From assembly GCA_011322715.1 (NCBI GenBank), contig DRLX01000477.1:1-9200 (forward strand): 9,200 nucleotides of DNA, read 5' to 3'. The translations under genes were made by a program, and so were the position numbers. Within the stretch, counting starts at the first letter, position 1; every line of letters begins with the position of its first letter. Of this stretch, positions 1 to 6,333 are shown piece after piece. The DNA is from Desulfobulbaceae bacterium. Lineage in GTDB: Bacteria; Desulfobacterota; Desulfobulbia; Desulfobulbales; Desulfobulbaceae. Below the pieces are notes generated by a model, which was not told the DNA's origin, made no database searches, and saw nothing but the letters and a program-made list of their open reading frames with translations.

Positions 1-1
1 A

Positions 2-109
2 GATGATTATCGATGGAAATGGAGTAATTACGCCGACAATATGCAGGAAAGCAACTGTTTCATCCTGGAAAAAAATAAATGGCCGTACTTGACAAAAGGT
101 ATGAGTTAG
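2..109 (+). CDS. Possible C-terminal end of an upstream gene (partial)
   Basis: A reading frame is open from the window edge to a TAG at 107-109, giving about 35 residues rich in Trp, Asn, Tyr and Lys and ending in WPYLTKGMS. The codons in the middle look like real coding sequence, with C or G often in third position. I do not recognise the protein. An open frame of this length could arise by chance, and the best -35 candidate for dsrC lies inside it, so the call is tentative. No terminator is visible between it and dsrC. Confidence 0.3.
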   Translation, partial: DDYRWKWSNYADNMQESNCFILEKNKWPYLTKGMS

Positions 110-117
110 AGTAAGAA
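89..117 (+). promoter_or_regulatory. Candidate sigma-70-type promoter of dsrC
   Basis: A perfect TTGACA at 89-94 is followed after 17 bases by TAAGAA at 112-117, a weak -10 box. The region downstream to the start codon is AT-rich. Transcription would begin near 124 and give a leader of about 55 bases. The -35 match is exact but the -10 matches only three of six consensus positions, so the placement is an inference. Confidence 0.35.
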
Positions 118-164
118 ATTCATGTTTTTTACTCGAAAAATTTTTTATATCCATATAACTGTCT

Positions 165-171
165 AAGGAGG
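165..171 (+). promoter_or_regulatory. Strong Shine-Dalgarno site of dsrC
   Basis: AAGGAGG lies six bases before the ATG at 178. It is the best ribosome site in the window, fits a protein made in large amounts, and fixes the dsrC start. Confidence 0.85.
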
Positions 172-177
172 AACAAG

Positions 178-498
178 ATGGCAACAATTGAGCACAATGG
201 CAAAAGTTATGAGGTTGATGAAGACGGATTCCTACTCAACGGCGCTGAGGAATGGGATGAGAACTGGGTTGATTACGTAAAGGGCGTTGAAGGAATCAGT
301 GACATCACCGATGAGCATCAGAAAGTTATTGATGCCCTGCAGGAATACTACAAGAAAAACGGTATTGCTCCCATGGTGCGTATCCTCTCCAAGACAACAG
401 GTTTCCCACTGAAACGTATCTATGAACTGTTCCCCTCCGGACCCGGTAAAGGCGCCTGTAAAATGGCCGGCCTGCCGAAACCAACCGGTTGCGTCTAA
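178..498 (+). CDS. dsrC: DsrC, sulfur-carrier subunit of dissimilatory sulfite reduction
   Basis: This 106-residue protein belongs to the DsrC/TusE family. In sulfate reducers DsrC carries the sulfite-derived sulfur released by DsrAB as a trisulfide between two C-terminal cysteines, which the membrane complex DsrMKJOP is thought to reduce. It acts in the cytoplasm. Both cysteines are visible: Cys94 in GKGACKMAG and Cys105, the penultimate residue, in PTGCV. The C-x10-C spacing and flexible C-terminal arm are those of true DsrC; TusE-type proteins keep only the last Cys. The N-terminal VDEDGFL and central IAPMVRILSK motifs also fit, as does the length (about 105-115 residues is usual). The gene stands alone with its own promoter candidate, ribosome site and terminator, which is common because dsrC is often unlinked from dsrAB. 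It marks the host as a dissimilatory sulfur metaboliser. Confidence 0.96.
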   Translation: MATIEHNGKSYEVDEDGFLLNGAEEWDENWVDYVKGVEGISDITDEHQKVIDALQEYYKKNGIAPMVRILSKTTGFPLKRIYELFPSGPGKGACKMAGLPKPTGCV

Positions 499-520
499 TA
501 CGACTACACCTCACTTTGTG

Positions 521-560
521 AAAAAAGGAAGGCTGCCCTTGGCAGTCTTCCTTTTTTTTT
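521..560. terminator. Intrinsic terminator behind dsrC, probably bidirectional
   Basis: A 17-base-pair stem (521-537 with 541-557, one G-T wobble) closes over a three-base loop and runs into a tract of ten T on the + strand. Its 5' arm starts with six A, so the minus-strand transcript also ends the hairpin with a U run. It lies 22 bases after the dsrC stop and about 30 bases beyond the stop of the converging ATP-grasp gene, so it can serve both. Confidence 0.92.
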
Positions 561-591
561 GCCCCCCGACGCCATTCTTCATTTCCCCATT

Positions 592-1359
592 TCAGTTCTC
601 CTGCCGACCCGTTAGCTCCGCCACAAGTTGCCGGTGCACTTTTTCCACCTGCTGAAGATAATCCTGCTGTGTCAAAACAGCCCCTTGTAACCCGCCTCGC
701 AGGTTGATCTCAGTCAACCAAACCTCCCCCGTCGGTGGGACCAACAGATCAATATGCGCATAAGGAAAATCCGCCCGTGCCATTATCCGGCGGCAAATCG
801 CCGTCTGCATATCCGATAGCGACCAGGGCCTGCTCACGCCTCCGAAATGGAGATTCTGCCGAAAATTATTCGGGTTATACCGTTCATAGGCCTCCACCTT
901 CTCCCCGAGTACAACCACCCGCACATCCTTGCAATCCGGATAAAAGGGCTGAACAACAAAGGGAAAGCGCAGGTTCCCCAGGACAGCCTGGGTATAGACA
1001 TCTTCAATGGAAGCAAAACGAAGGATACCAATGCCGCCATTGGCCCGGTCAAGCTTACAGATAACAGGAGTTGCCTCTGAAAAGGCACCTACCAGGCGCA
1101 GCATATCATGCTGATCATAGGCGACACCCGTCCCCGGCCCCATGAATTCACCCAACAACCTGGCCTGCAGTGCTTTGGAACGGCTGCATAATTGAGAAAT
1201 TGCGGATGGAATCAGATAGATACCCCGACTGACCAGATCAAGCAGCAGGGATTCTTCGCCGGCATGGAGACGAATGCGACCGACAACGATGTCACCGGCC
1301 TTAAGGGAGTGGAAATCGGCAAACAGCGTCCGATTATCGGTGATAATACGACCGGCCAT
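592..1359 (-). CDS. RimK-like ATP-grasp enzyme of unknown substrate
   Basis: The product (255 residues from the ATG at 1359) has an ATP-grasp fold of the RimK/glutathione-synthetase type. Such enzymes activate a carboxylate as an acyl-phosphate and join it to an amine or thiol. Visible hallmarks, numbered from this start, are Lys102 and the glycine loop NGGIG (107-111), the hinge VVQPF (135-139), the KDVR strand (144-147), RYNPNNFRQN (160-169), and the metal ligands Asp204 in AHIDLL and Glu217/Asn219 in TEINLRGG. The substrate cannot be read from sequence. The ATG lies five bases after the stop of the zinc-ribbon gene, suggesting translational coupling, but no good ribosome site is seen. A GTG at 1428 would add 23 residues and overlap that gene by 64 bases; I prefer 1359 because codon use in the overlap favours the zinc-ribbon frame, though the added DLLID segment could be real. 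Confidence 0.8.
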   Translation of the reverse strand: MAGRIITDNRTLFADFHSLKAGDIVVGRIRLHAGEESLLLDLVSRGIYLIPSAISQLCSRSKALQARLLGEFMGPGTGVAYDQHDMLRLVGAFSEATPVICKLDRANGGIGILRFASIEDVYTQAVLGNLRFPFVVQPFYPDCKDVRVVVLGEKVEAYERYNPNNFRQNLHFGGVSRPWSLSDMQTAICRRIMARADFPYAHIDLLVPPTGEVWLTEINLRGGLQGAVLTQQDYLQQVEKVHRQLVAELTGRQEN

Positions 1360-1364
1360 ATCAA

Positions 1365-1619
1365 TTAAAAGATCATATCCAGAAAATGGCTGTGAAAACC
1401 GGTCATATCGGCATTGCACTTGCCGCACAGCAGCACGACCTCGCCATGGATATCGGTCTCATTCTCTTCGGGCGTAAAGCTACCGTCATCATTTTGCCGG
1501 TAGCGAGTGGTCACGGTGACATTCTGCGCCAGTTCGAGAAAATCTTCACTGTTGCCGCAAACGGGACAGGCGAGGCGGCCACTGGGACGGCCGGTGGGAA
1601 TATGAACTTTTTTCTTCAT
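1365..1619 (-). CDS. Small four-cysteine zinc-ribbon protein, function unknown
   Basis: This 84-residue protein carries two CxxC knuckles, CPVC (Cys18, Cys21) and CGKC (Cys65, Cys68), 43 residues apart, the layout of a zinc ribbon. The intervening part is polar (TTRYRQNDDG), and the N-terminus is basic (MKKKV). Two histidines follow the second knuckle (75 and 77). No enzyme motif is present. The downstream ATP-grasp gene begins five bases after its stop, so the two are probably co-translated and may work together. The upstream ribosome site is weak. Possible roles include a protein-binding or nucleic-acid-binding adaptor, or a substrate of the ATP-grasp enzyme; none is shown by the sequence. 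Confidence 0.72.
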   Translation of the reverse strand: MKKKVHIPTGRPSGRLACPVCGNSEDFLELAQNVTVTTRYRQNDDGSFTPEENETDIHGEVVLLCGKCNADMTGFHSHFLDMIF

Positions 1620-1675
1620 CAGATCAAAGAGAGTAGATGCTTAATTTCTTTGTCAATAGTCATCAAAACGATGGA

Positions 1676-1702
1676 GTAGATCGAAGTTATTACGACGCCA
1701 TC
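1676..1702 (-). repeat. Solo end of the dispersed palindromic element (copy A)
   Basis: These 27 bases match the left end of the element at 8904-8930 in inverted orientation with one mismatch, and the match extends at 32 of 35 if 1668-1702 is compared with 8904-8938. Read on the minus strand it begins GATGGCGTCGTAATAAC and overlaps the last two bases of the acylphosphatase TGA stop. The rest of the palindrome is missing here: after CTACT the sequence departs. A short CCATC at 1669-1673 forms a small inverted pair with the starting GATGG, so this may be an internally deleted copy. Confidence 0.75.
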
Positions 1703-1982
1703 AGCCATAACGGACGACAAAAGAGGAATAGTTATTACATTGGGTTTCTTCACTGAAATCAACCGCCGTCACTTTTGACATGGGTGAGCCCTCATGCAGC
1801 CAGGCAAGAAACCGATCCACGTCTTCGGGTGCCCCCTCGGCGACCACTTCCACCGTCCCGTCAATCAGATTGCGCACCCAGCCGCAAACGCCGAGGTGCC
1901 GGGCCTCTCTCCTGGTATAATCACGGAAATAAACGCCCTGCACCCGGCCATGCACAACAGCATGTATACATTTTTTTTTCAT
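1701..1982 (-). CDS. acyP: Acylphosphatase
   Basis: The product hydrolyses the carboxyl-phosphate bond of acyl phosphates and is a small cytoplasmic enzyme. From the ATG at 1982 it has 93 residues, the usual family size. The signature GRVQGVYFR (12-20) provides the phosphate loop and catalytic Arg20, and GWVRNLIDGTVE (34-45) supplies catalytic Asn38. The C-terminal strand FVVRY is also typical. The start at 1982 is chosen because GGAG lies six bases before it; a TTG 18 bases further upstream has no such support. The gene begins 29 bases after the ligA stop, in the same direction, so it probably shares its transcript. Codons 2-4 are a run of nine A. The stop codon overlaps a repeat end. Confidence 0.95.
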   Translation of the reverse strand: MKKKCIHAVVHGRVQGVYFRDYTRREARHLGVCGWVRNLIDGTVEVVAEGAPEDVDRFLAWLHEGSPMSKVTAVDFSEETQCNNYSSFVVRYG

Positions 1983-2011
1983 ATTGCGCTCCGGCGGCAA
2001 CGGTAGACAAG

Positions 2012-4021
2012 CTATGCCCTGCCCAGCATTTCCAGGAACTCCTTTTCTCTCAAGATGCGAATACCACGCTCTTTTGCCTTTTTCAACTTACTCCCGGCTT
2101 TTTCTCCCGCCACAAGATCCGTCACCCGATTACTGAGCCCGGACACAACCTGGCCACCGAGTTCTTTAACGATCTGCTTGGCCTCATTGCGCCCCATGGA
2201 CGCAAGCGTGCCGGTAAAAAGAAAAATCCGACCGGCAAGAGGCTTTTCTCCATCAGACGGCGGCAGGATCGTCACCCCCTCGGCAAGAAGCTCTTTAATC
2301 ATGGCCTTTGTGGAAGGATCTGAAAAATAATCCTCCAGACTGCCCGCTGCCTGTTCTCCGATGCCTTCAACATTTAAAAAATCTTCTTTTTTCGCTGCCA
2401 TTATGTCAGTAAGGGTGGCAAAATGGGCCGCCAGAAGCTGGGCGGTTACCTCACCCACATACCGTATACCCAAAGCGCCCAGAAAACGGGCCAGAGGCAT
2501 TCGCCTGGCCTTTGCTATGGCCTGAATGACATTTTCAGCCGACTTTTCTCCCCATCCGTCAAGGAGAGCGAGATCTTCTTTTTTCAGCCGAAAAAAATCG
2601 GGAATATCATGAACAAGCCCTTTCTCCATCAGCTGCTCAACCGCTTTTTTTCCCAACCCTTCGATATCTACACCGCTTTTACCGACAAAATGAATCAAGC
2701 TCTGCAACCGCTGGGCCGGACAGTGAGGATTGACGCAGCGGATGACGGCCTCCCCGTGCGGACGAACCAGAGGATGGCCGCAGACCGGACAATTCTTTGG
2801 AAAAACAATAGGTTTTTCCTTACCGGTTCGCTGTTCGACAACAGGTTTGATCACCTCGGGTATGACGTCACCGGCCCGCTGAATGAGGACCGTATCTCCG
2901 ATCCGCAAGTCTTTGCGTTCTATTTCATCCCTATTGTGCAGTGTTGCCCGCTGCACGACCACGCCTTCTACTCTCACGGGTTCAAGCAGGGCCACCGGCG
3001 TCACCGCTCCGGTGCGGCCGACCTGAAAATCCACACCGATTATCCTGGTTGTTGCCTGAACAGCGGGAAATTTCCAGGCAACGGCCCAACGCGGGGCCCG
3101 GGCGGTGTTCCCCAGTCGCTTCTGCAGATGGAAATCATCCACCTTCACCACCATCCCGTCAATTTCATAGGAGAGCTTTTCTCTAATTTCCAGAAGATGG
3201 TCGTAGCGCTGTTCCACCTCCACGAGACCATGGCAGAGTTTGATATGTGGATTAACGGCAAAACCAAGTTTCAAAAGCCAGGGGAACAGCTCACTCTGGC
3301 GGCCGCAGGGCACGGCATCAATATCGGCCACGGCATAGACAAAAAAACGAAGGCCACGTTCTGCCGTTACCCGTGGATCAAGCTGGCGCAAGGAACCGGC
3401 TGCGGCATTGCGCGGATTGGCGAACAATGACTCACCGGCAGCCTCTCGTCGACGGTTTAATTGCGCAAAACCATCCTTGTCCATGTACACCTCGCCCCGG
3501 ACCACCAGTTGCCCTGGAACGTCCATGCCGTCTTCATGCAGCCGCAAGGGAATATCCCGCACCGTTTTCAGCTGCGGGGTAATATTTTCTCCAATCAGGC
3601 CATCCCCACGGGTTGACCCAAGCACAAACACGCCCTGTTCATAGACCAACTCCACGGCAAGGCCATCCATTTTGGGTTCGGCGATATAGGTCGGATGTTC
3701 ATCACTCTTGAGATAACGGCGCAGTTTTTCATCAAATTCTTTAAGCTCAGCCCGATCAAAGATATTGTCCAGACTGAGCATCGGGGAGATATGACGTACC
3801 TCCTCAAAACGATCAAGGGGTTTACCGCCGACCCGCCTGGTCGGCGAATCCGGCGTGACAAGTTCGGGATAGCGCTCTTCCAGTTCAAGCAGACGTCGAA
3901 ACAACCGATCATATTCGACATCGGCAATAACCGGATCATCCAGGACATAGTAGCGATAATTATGATAATTCAGCTCTTCCCGAAGCTTGCGGGCCTGTTC
4001 CCTGATATCATCAGGAACCAT
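2012..4021 (-). CDS. ligA: NAD-dependent DNA ligase LigA
   Basis: LigA seals nicks in duplex DNA using NAD+ and is essential for Okazaki-fragment joining and repair. The 669-residue length is normal for the family. In order it shows the N-terminal Ia domain (NYHNYRYYVLDDP, 18-30), the adenylation domain with nucleophile Lys117 in EPKMDG, the motifs YEIDGMVVKV (285-294) and AWKFPA (315-320), the OB fold with QVGRTGAVTPVA (333-344), a Cys4 zinc finger (Cys411, 414, 429, 434), helix-hairpin-helix repeats near 510-570 (LGIRYVGE, VEGIGEQAA) and a C-terminal BRCT domain from about 590. All expected residues are present. The ATG sits two bases after the TAG of the tautomerase-family gene, a spacing typical of translational coupling, with GAGAG upstream as a possible ribosome site. 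Confidence 0.98.
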   Translation of the reverse strand: MVPDDIREQARKLREELNYHNYRYYVLDDPVIADVEYDRLFRRLLELEERYPELVTPDSPTRRVGGKPLDRFEEVRHISPMLSLDNIFDRAELKEFDEKLRRYLKSDEHPTYIAEPKMDGLAVELVYEQGVFVLGSTRGDGLIGENITPQLKTVRDIPLRLHEDGMDVPGQLVVRGEVYMDKDGFAQLNRRREAAGESLFANPRNAAAGSLRQLDPRVTAERGLRFFVYAVADIDAVPCGRQSELFPWLLKLGFAVNPHIKLCHGLVEVEQRYDHLLEIREKLSYEIDGMVVKVDDFHLQKRLGNTARAPRWAVAWKFPAVQATTRIIGVDFQVGRTGAVTPVALLEPVRVEGVVVQRATLHNRDEIERKDLRIGDTVLIQRAGDVIPEVIKPVVEQRTGKEKPIVFPKNCPVCGHPLVRPHGEAVIRCVNPHCPAQRLQSLIHFVGKSGVDIEGLGKKAVEQLMEKGLVHDIPDFFRLKKEDLALLDGWGEKSAENVIQAIAKARRMPLARFLGALGIRYVGEVTAQLLAAHFATLTDIMAAKKEDFLNVEGIGEQAAGSLEDYFSDPSTKAMIKELLAEGVTILPPSDGEKPLAGRIFLFTGTLASMGRNEAKQIVKELGGQVVSGLSNRVTDLVAGEKAGSKLKKAKERGIRILREKEFLEMLGRA

Positions 4022-4023
4022 GA

Positions 4024-4209
4024 CTATCTCTCATCAAGCAAAACACCACCCTTGGCAATATTCTCCCTCTGCTCTTCATCGATAAAAATAAGAATGGACT
4101 CTTTGGGTTTTTTCGCCTCCCGGGCAATGACTTTTGTCACGCCCCGACAAATTTTCTTTTTCTGTTTACGACTTAATTTCCCCGCGACCCGGATATTAAC
4201 ATACGGCAT
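4024..4209 (-). CDS. 4-oxalocrotonate tautomerase-family protein
   Basis: After removal of Met the protein would begin with Pro, the catalytic base of this superfamily, and would be 60 residues long. The ATG at 4209 (MPYVNIRVAG) is chosen for that reason and because GAGGA lies seven bases before it; a TTG 24 bases upstream would bury the proline. It aligns without gaps to classical 4-OT as I recall it: Pro1, Pro34, Ser37, Glu44 and Gly53-Gly54 coincide. The two arginines that bind substrate in 4-OT (11 and 39) are Leu here, and Phe50 is Ile, so the natural substrate is probably not 4-oxalocrotonate. The gene leads the ligA transcript, ending two bases before the ligA ATG. Its functional link to DNA ligase is unknown. 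Confidence 0.88.
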   Translation of the reverse strand: MPYVNIRVAGKLSRKQKKKICRGVTKVIAREAKKPKESILIFIDEEQRENIAKGGVLLDER

Positions 4210-4340
4210 TTCATCTTCCTCTATGTGGTCCAATTGGCTGCTTAATCAATTATTTCTGAAAACTTATCATATCAGAATTTCTATTTGAAGTCGAACAGGT
4301 TATAGTAGAAAAAATCATGACGAATAACAGGGAGAAAAGA
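4210..4340. promoter_or_regulatory. Divergent promoter region between the tautomerase-ligA unit and galE
   Basis: This 131-base AT-rich gap must hold promoters for both directions. On the minus strand TATGAT (4266-4271) lies 18 bases from TTCGAC (4290-4295), a fair candidate for the tautomerase-ligA unit. On the plus strand TATAGT (4301-4306) could be a -10 for galE, but its -35 is poor. No operator-like palindrome stands out. Confidence 0.4.
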
Positions 4341-5378
4341 ATGCAACACATCATTGTTACCGGCGGCGCCGGCTATATCGGCAGCCATACCTGCCTGGAG
4401 TTGCTCAATGACGGCTATCAGGTCACCGTTATTGATAATCTCTCCAATGCAAGCAGAGAAGGATTACGACGGGTGGAAGAACTGACGGGAAAGTCTGTGG
4501 AATTTTTCCAGGCCGATCTTCTTGATCCCGGTGCCCTGGATCTGTTTTTCCGCACCCACAAGGACGCATTTGGTGTTATCCATTTTGCCGGGCTCAAGGC
4601 CGTGGGTGAATCGGTGGAAAAGCCCCTGCTCTACTACCAAAATAATATTACAGGCACCCTCAATCTCTGCCGGACAATGGCAAAGTACGGTATCAAAAAC
4701 ATAGTGTTCAGTTCGTCGGCAACGGTCTACGGCGACCCGGCAAGCGTGCCTATCACCGAAGAATTCCCTCTGCTCTCCTGCACCAATCCTTATGGCCGCA
4801 CCAAGGCCATGATCGAGGAAATCCTCCGCGACATTCATGTTGCCGATAATAGCTGGAACATAGCTCTGCTCCGTTATTTTAATCCGGTCGGCGCCCATAA
4901 ATCCGGCCGCATAGGTGAAGATCCCAATGGGATCCCCAACAATCTGATGCCCTACATCTCCCAGGTGGCTGTTGGTAAATTACCTGAGCTTTCGGTCTTC
5001 GGCAACGATTATCCAACCCATGACGGCACCGGTGTCCGGGATTTTATCCATGTGGTCGACCTGGCTGTCGGCCATCTCAACGCCTTGGAAAAACTAACGG
5101 AAAATCCCGGCGTCGTTACCTATAATCTGGGAACGGGACAGGGCTATTCGGTCATGGATATGGTCAAGGCCTTTGAAGAGGCCAGCGGCAGAAAAATCCC
5201 CTATAGAATTGCACCTCGGAGAGCCGGAGATATTGCTCAATGCTATGCCGATCCTTCGTTCGCGCAACGGGAACTGGGCTGGAAGGCCGAACGGGGTCTG
5301 AAAGAAATGTGCGAAGACAGCTGGCGCTGGCAGTCAATGAACCCAAACGGATACGCTGCAGTCACGGACAAGGAGTAG
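4341..5378 (+). CDS. galE: UDP-glucose 4-epimerase
   Basis: GalE interconverts UDP-glucose and UDP-galactose through a 4-keto intermediate with bound NAD, supplying galactose for envelope polysaccharides. From the ATG at 4341 it has 345 residues, close to the E. coli enzyme. The NAD-binding loop GGAGYIGSH (8-16), the FSSSATVYG strand with Ser124, and the catalytic YGRTK (Tyr151, Lys155) identify an extended short-chain dehydrogenase. RYFNPVGAH, PNNLMPYISQVA and DGTGVRDFIHVVD are typical of GalE itself. I chose 4341 because GGGAG lies eight bases before it and the Rossmann strand starts at once; an ATG at 4317 would add eight residues with a poorer ribosome site. It is a single-gene unit that converges with the RNase H gene. 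No terminator with a T-run is seen after its stop. Confidence 0.96.
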   Translation: MQHIIVTGGAGYIGSHTCLELLNDGYQVTVIDNLSNASREGLRRVEELTGKSVEFFQADLLDPGALDLFFRTHKDAFGVIHFAGLKAVGESVEKPLLYYQNNITGTLNLCRTMAKYGIKNIVFSSSATVYGDPASVPITEEFPLLSCTNPYGRTKAMIEEILRDIHVADNSWNIALLRYFNPVGAHKSGRIGEDPNGIPNNLMPYISQVAVGKLPELSVFGNDYPTHDGTGVRDFIHVVDLAVGHLNALEKLTENPGVVTYNLGTGQGYSVMDMVKAFEEASGRKIPYRIAPRRAGDIAQCYADPSFAQRELGWKAERGLKEMCEDSWRWQSMNPNGYAAVTDKE

Positions 5379-5428
5379 GGAAATCCAGGCATGGATAGTC
5401 ACCCCTTAATGCCGTCGGCGGGAGGCAA

Positions 5429-6331
5429 TCACTGCCACTGCCGGGCAAGTTCCTTGGCCTCCTGTAGCAGACAAAAACCGTTTTTACGGGTAACGACTTG
5501 AATATCCACGGAAAATCTGCCGACCAGAACAGCCAGCCTTTGCCAGAGATCCCGGTTGCCGACCTCCTTTCCCTGACTGGTCATCCATCCCCTCTGCTGC
5601 CAGCCTGCAAGCCAGCTGTGTACGCCGTCCCGAAGATAGGCTGAGGTGGTGTAGACGGTGACGGGTACATCCTTTTTCAGAGCCGATAGGGCCGCAATCA
5701 GTGCTTGAAGATGAAATTGGTTGGCGGAATCTCCCTTGCCCGATCCTCCCAGAACTTTCACATACTGCTTATAGGAGAGAATAACGGCCCAGGACCCTGC
5801 CCCACGGCTGGGCGCATAGGTGATACCGCAGAAAACAGCAATTGTGTCATTGCCGGGCCCGGCAGATTCCAGCTCATCGGTCTGTTCCCGGACCCGCACG
5901 CTCCTGGCGGCAACCGCCAGTGCATCGGCACGCTCGTTCCAGGGGTCTTCGGAATGACCGCGCACCCATTGCCACTCGACCCGGTGGTCCCTGATGACCT
6001 GATCGAGCTGTTCCCAGAGATCACGATTCTTGACCGGCTGCCGGGTTGACGTCAGCCAGCCGCGCCTTTTCCAGGCACTCATCCAGGAACAGATACCGTT
6101 TTTCACATAGGTGGAATCGGTAATGACGATTACCCGGTGCGGCTCCTTAAGGCTCAGCAATCCATGCAGGGCGGCTGCCAATTCCATCCTGTTGTTGGTC
6201 GTTTCTTCTTCCCGGCCGCTCAATTCCTGATATAATCGACCATTTTTAAGCAAAACAGCGGCCCATCCACCGACCCCGGGATTTGGGCTGCAGGCGCCAT
6301 CAGTATAGATGGTGACCTCAGGAAAAACCAT
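5429..6331 (-). CDS. rnhA: Two-domain ribonuclease HI: active N-domain, degenerate RNase H-like C-domain
   Basis: RNase HI cuts the RNA strand of RNA-DNA hybrids. Residues 5-145 form a complete type-1 domain with Asp11 (TDGACSPNPG), Glu50 (NNRMEL), Asp72 (TDSTYV), His126 and Asp136 (GHSEDPWNERAD), matching E. coli Asp10, Glu48, Asp70, His124 and Asp134. After a linker (about 146-161) residues 162-298 repeat the fold without catalysis: the five positions become Gly169, His207, Thr229, Lys283 and Lys293. The handle is strongly kept: SWMSAWKRRGW (82-92) against SWLAGWQQRGW (239-249), and NRDLWEQL (102-109) against NRDLWQRL (259-266). At 300 residues the protein is about twice the normal size. 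The second copy may bind hybrid or mediate dimers; that is inference. The ATG follows the biotin-ligase TAA by two bases, so the genes are coupled. Confidence 0.92.
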   Translation of the reverse strand: MVFPEVTIYTDGACSPNPGVGGWAAVLLKNGRLYQELSGREEETTNNRMELAAALHGLLSLKEPHRVIVITDSTYVKNGICSWMSAWKRRGWLTSTRQPVKNRDLWEQLDQVIRDHRVEWQWVRGHSEDPWNERADALAVAARSVRVREQTDELESAGPGNDTIAVFCGITYAPSRGAGSWAVILSYKQYVKVLGGSGKGDSANQFHLQALIAALSALKKDVPVTVYTTSAYLRDGVHSWLAGWQQRGWMTSQGKEVGNRDLWQRLAVLVGRFSVDIQVVTRKNGFCLLQEAKELARQWQ

Positions 6332-6333
6332 GA

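Noticed and set aside
1359..1428. Overlap of the zinc-ribbon and ATP-grasp genes by use of the GTG at 1428
   Set aside because: Third-position composition in the overlap favours the zinc-ribbon frame, and an ATG sits just after its stop. The longer form is not excluded.
1622..1656. TTGACA (minus strand, 1651-1656) and a CAAAGA/TCTTTG pair before the zinc-ribbon gene, considered as a promoter or leader hairpin
   Set aside because: No acceptable -10 lies at 16-18 bases, and the six-base stem with a 16-base loop is weak; an internal promoter there is possible but unsupported.
2423..3430. Long plus-strand open frame of 335 codons opposite ligA
   Set aside because: It is antisense to a clearly coding ligA, lacks any recognisable motif and has the composition of a shadow frame.
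5379..5428. GGCAT/ATGCC inverted pair between converging galE and rnhA as a possible terminator
   Set aside because: The stem is only five base pairs with a 16-base loop and no T-run on either strand.
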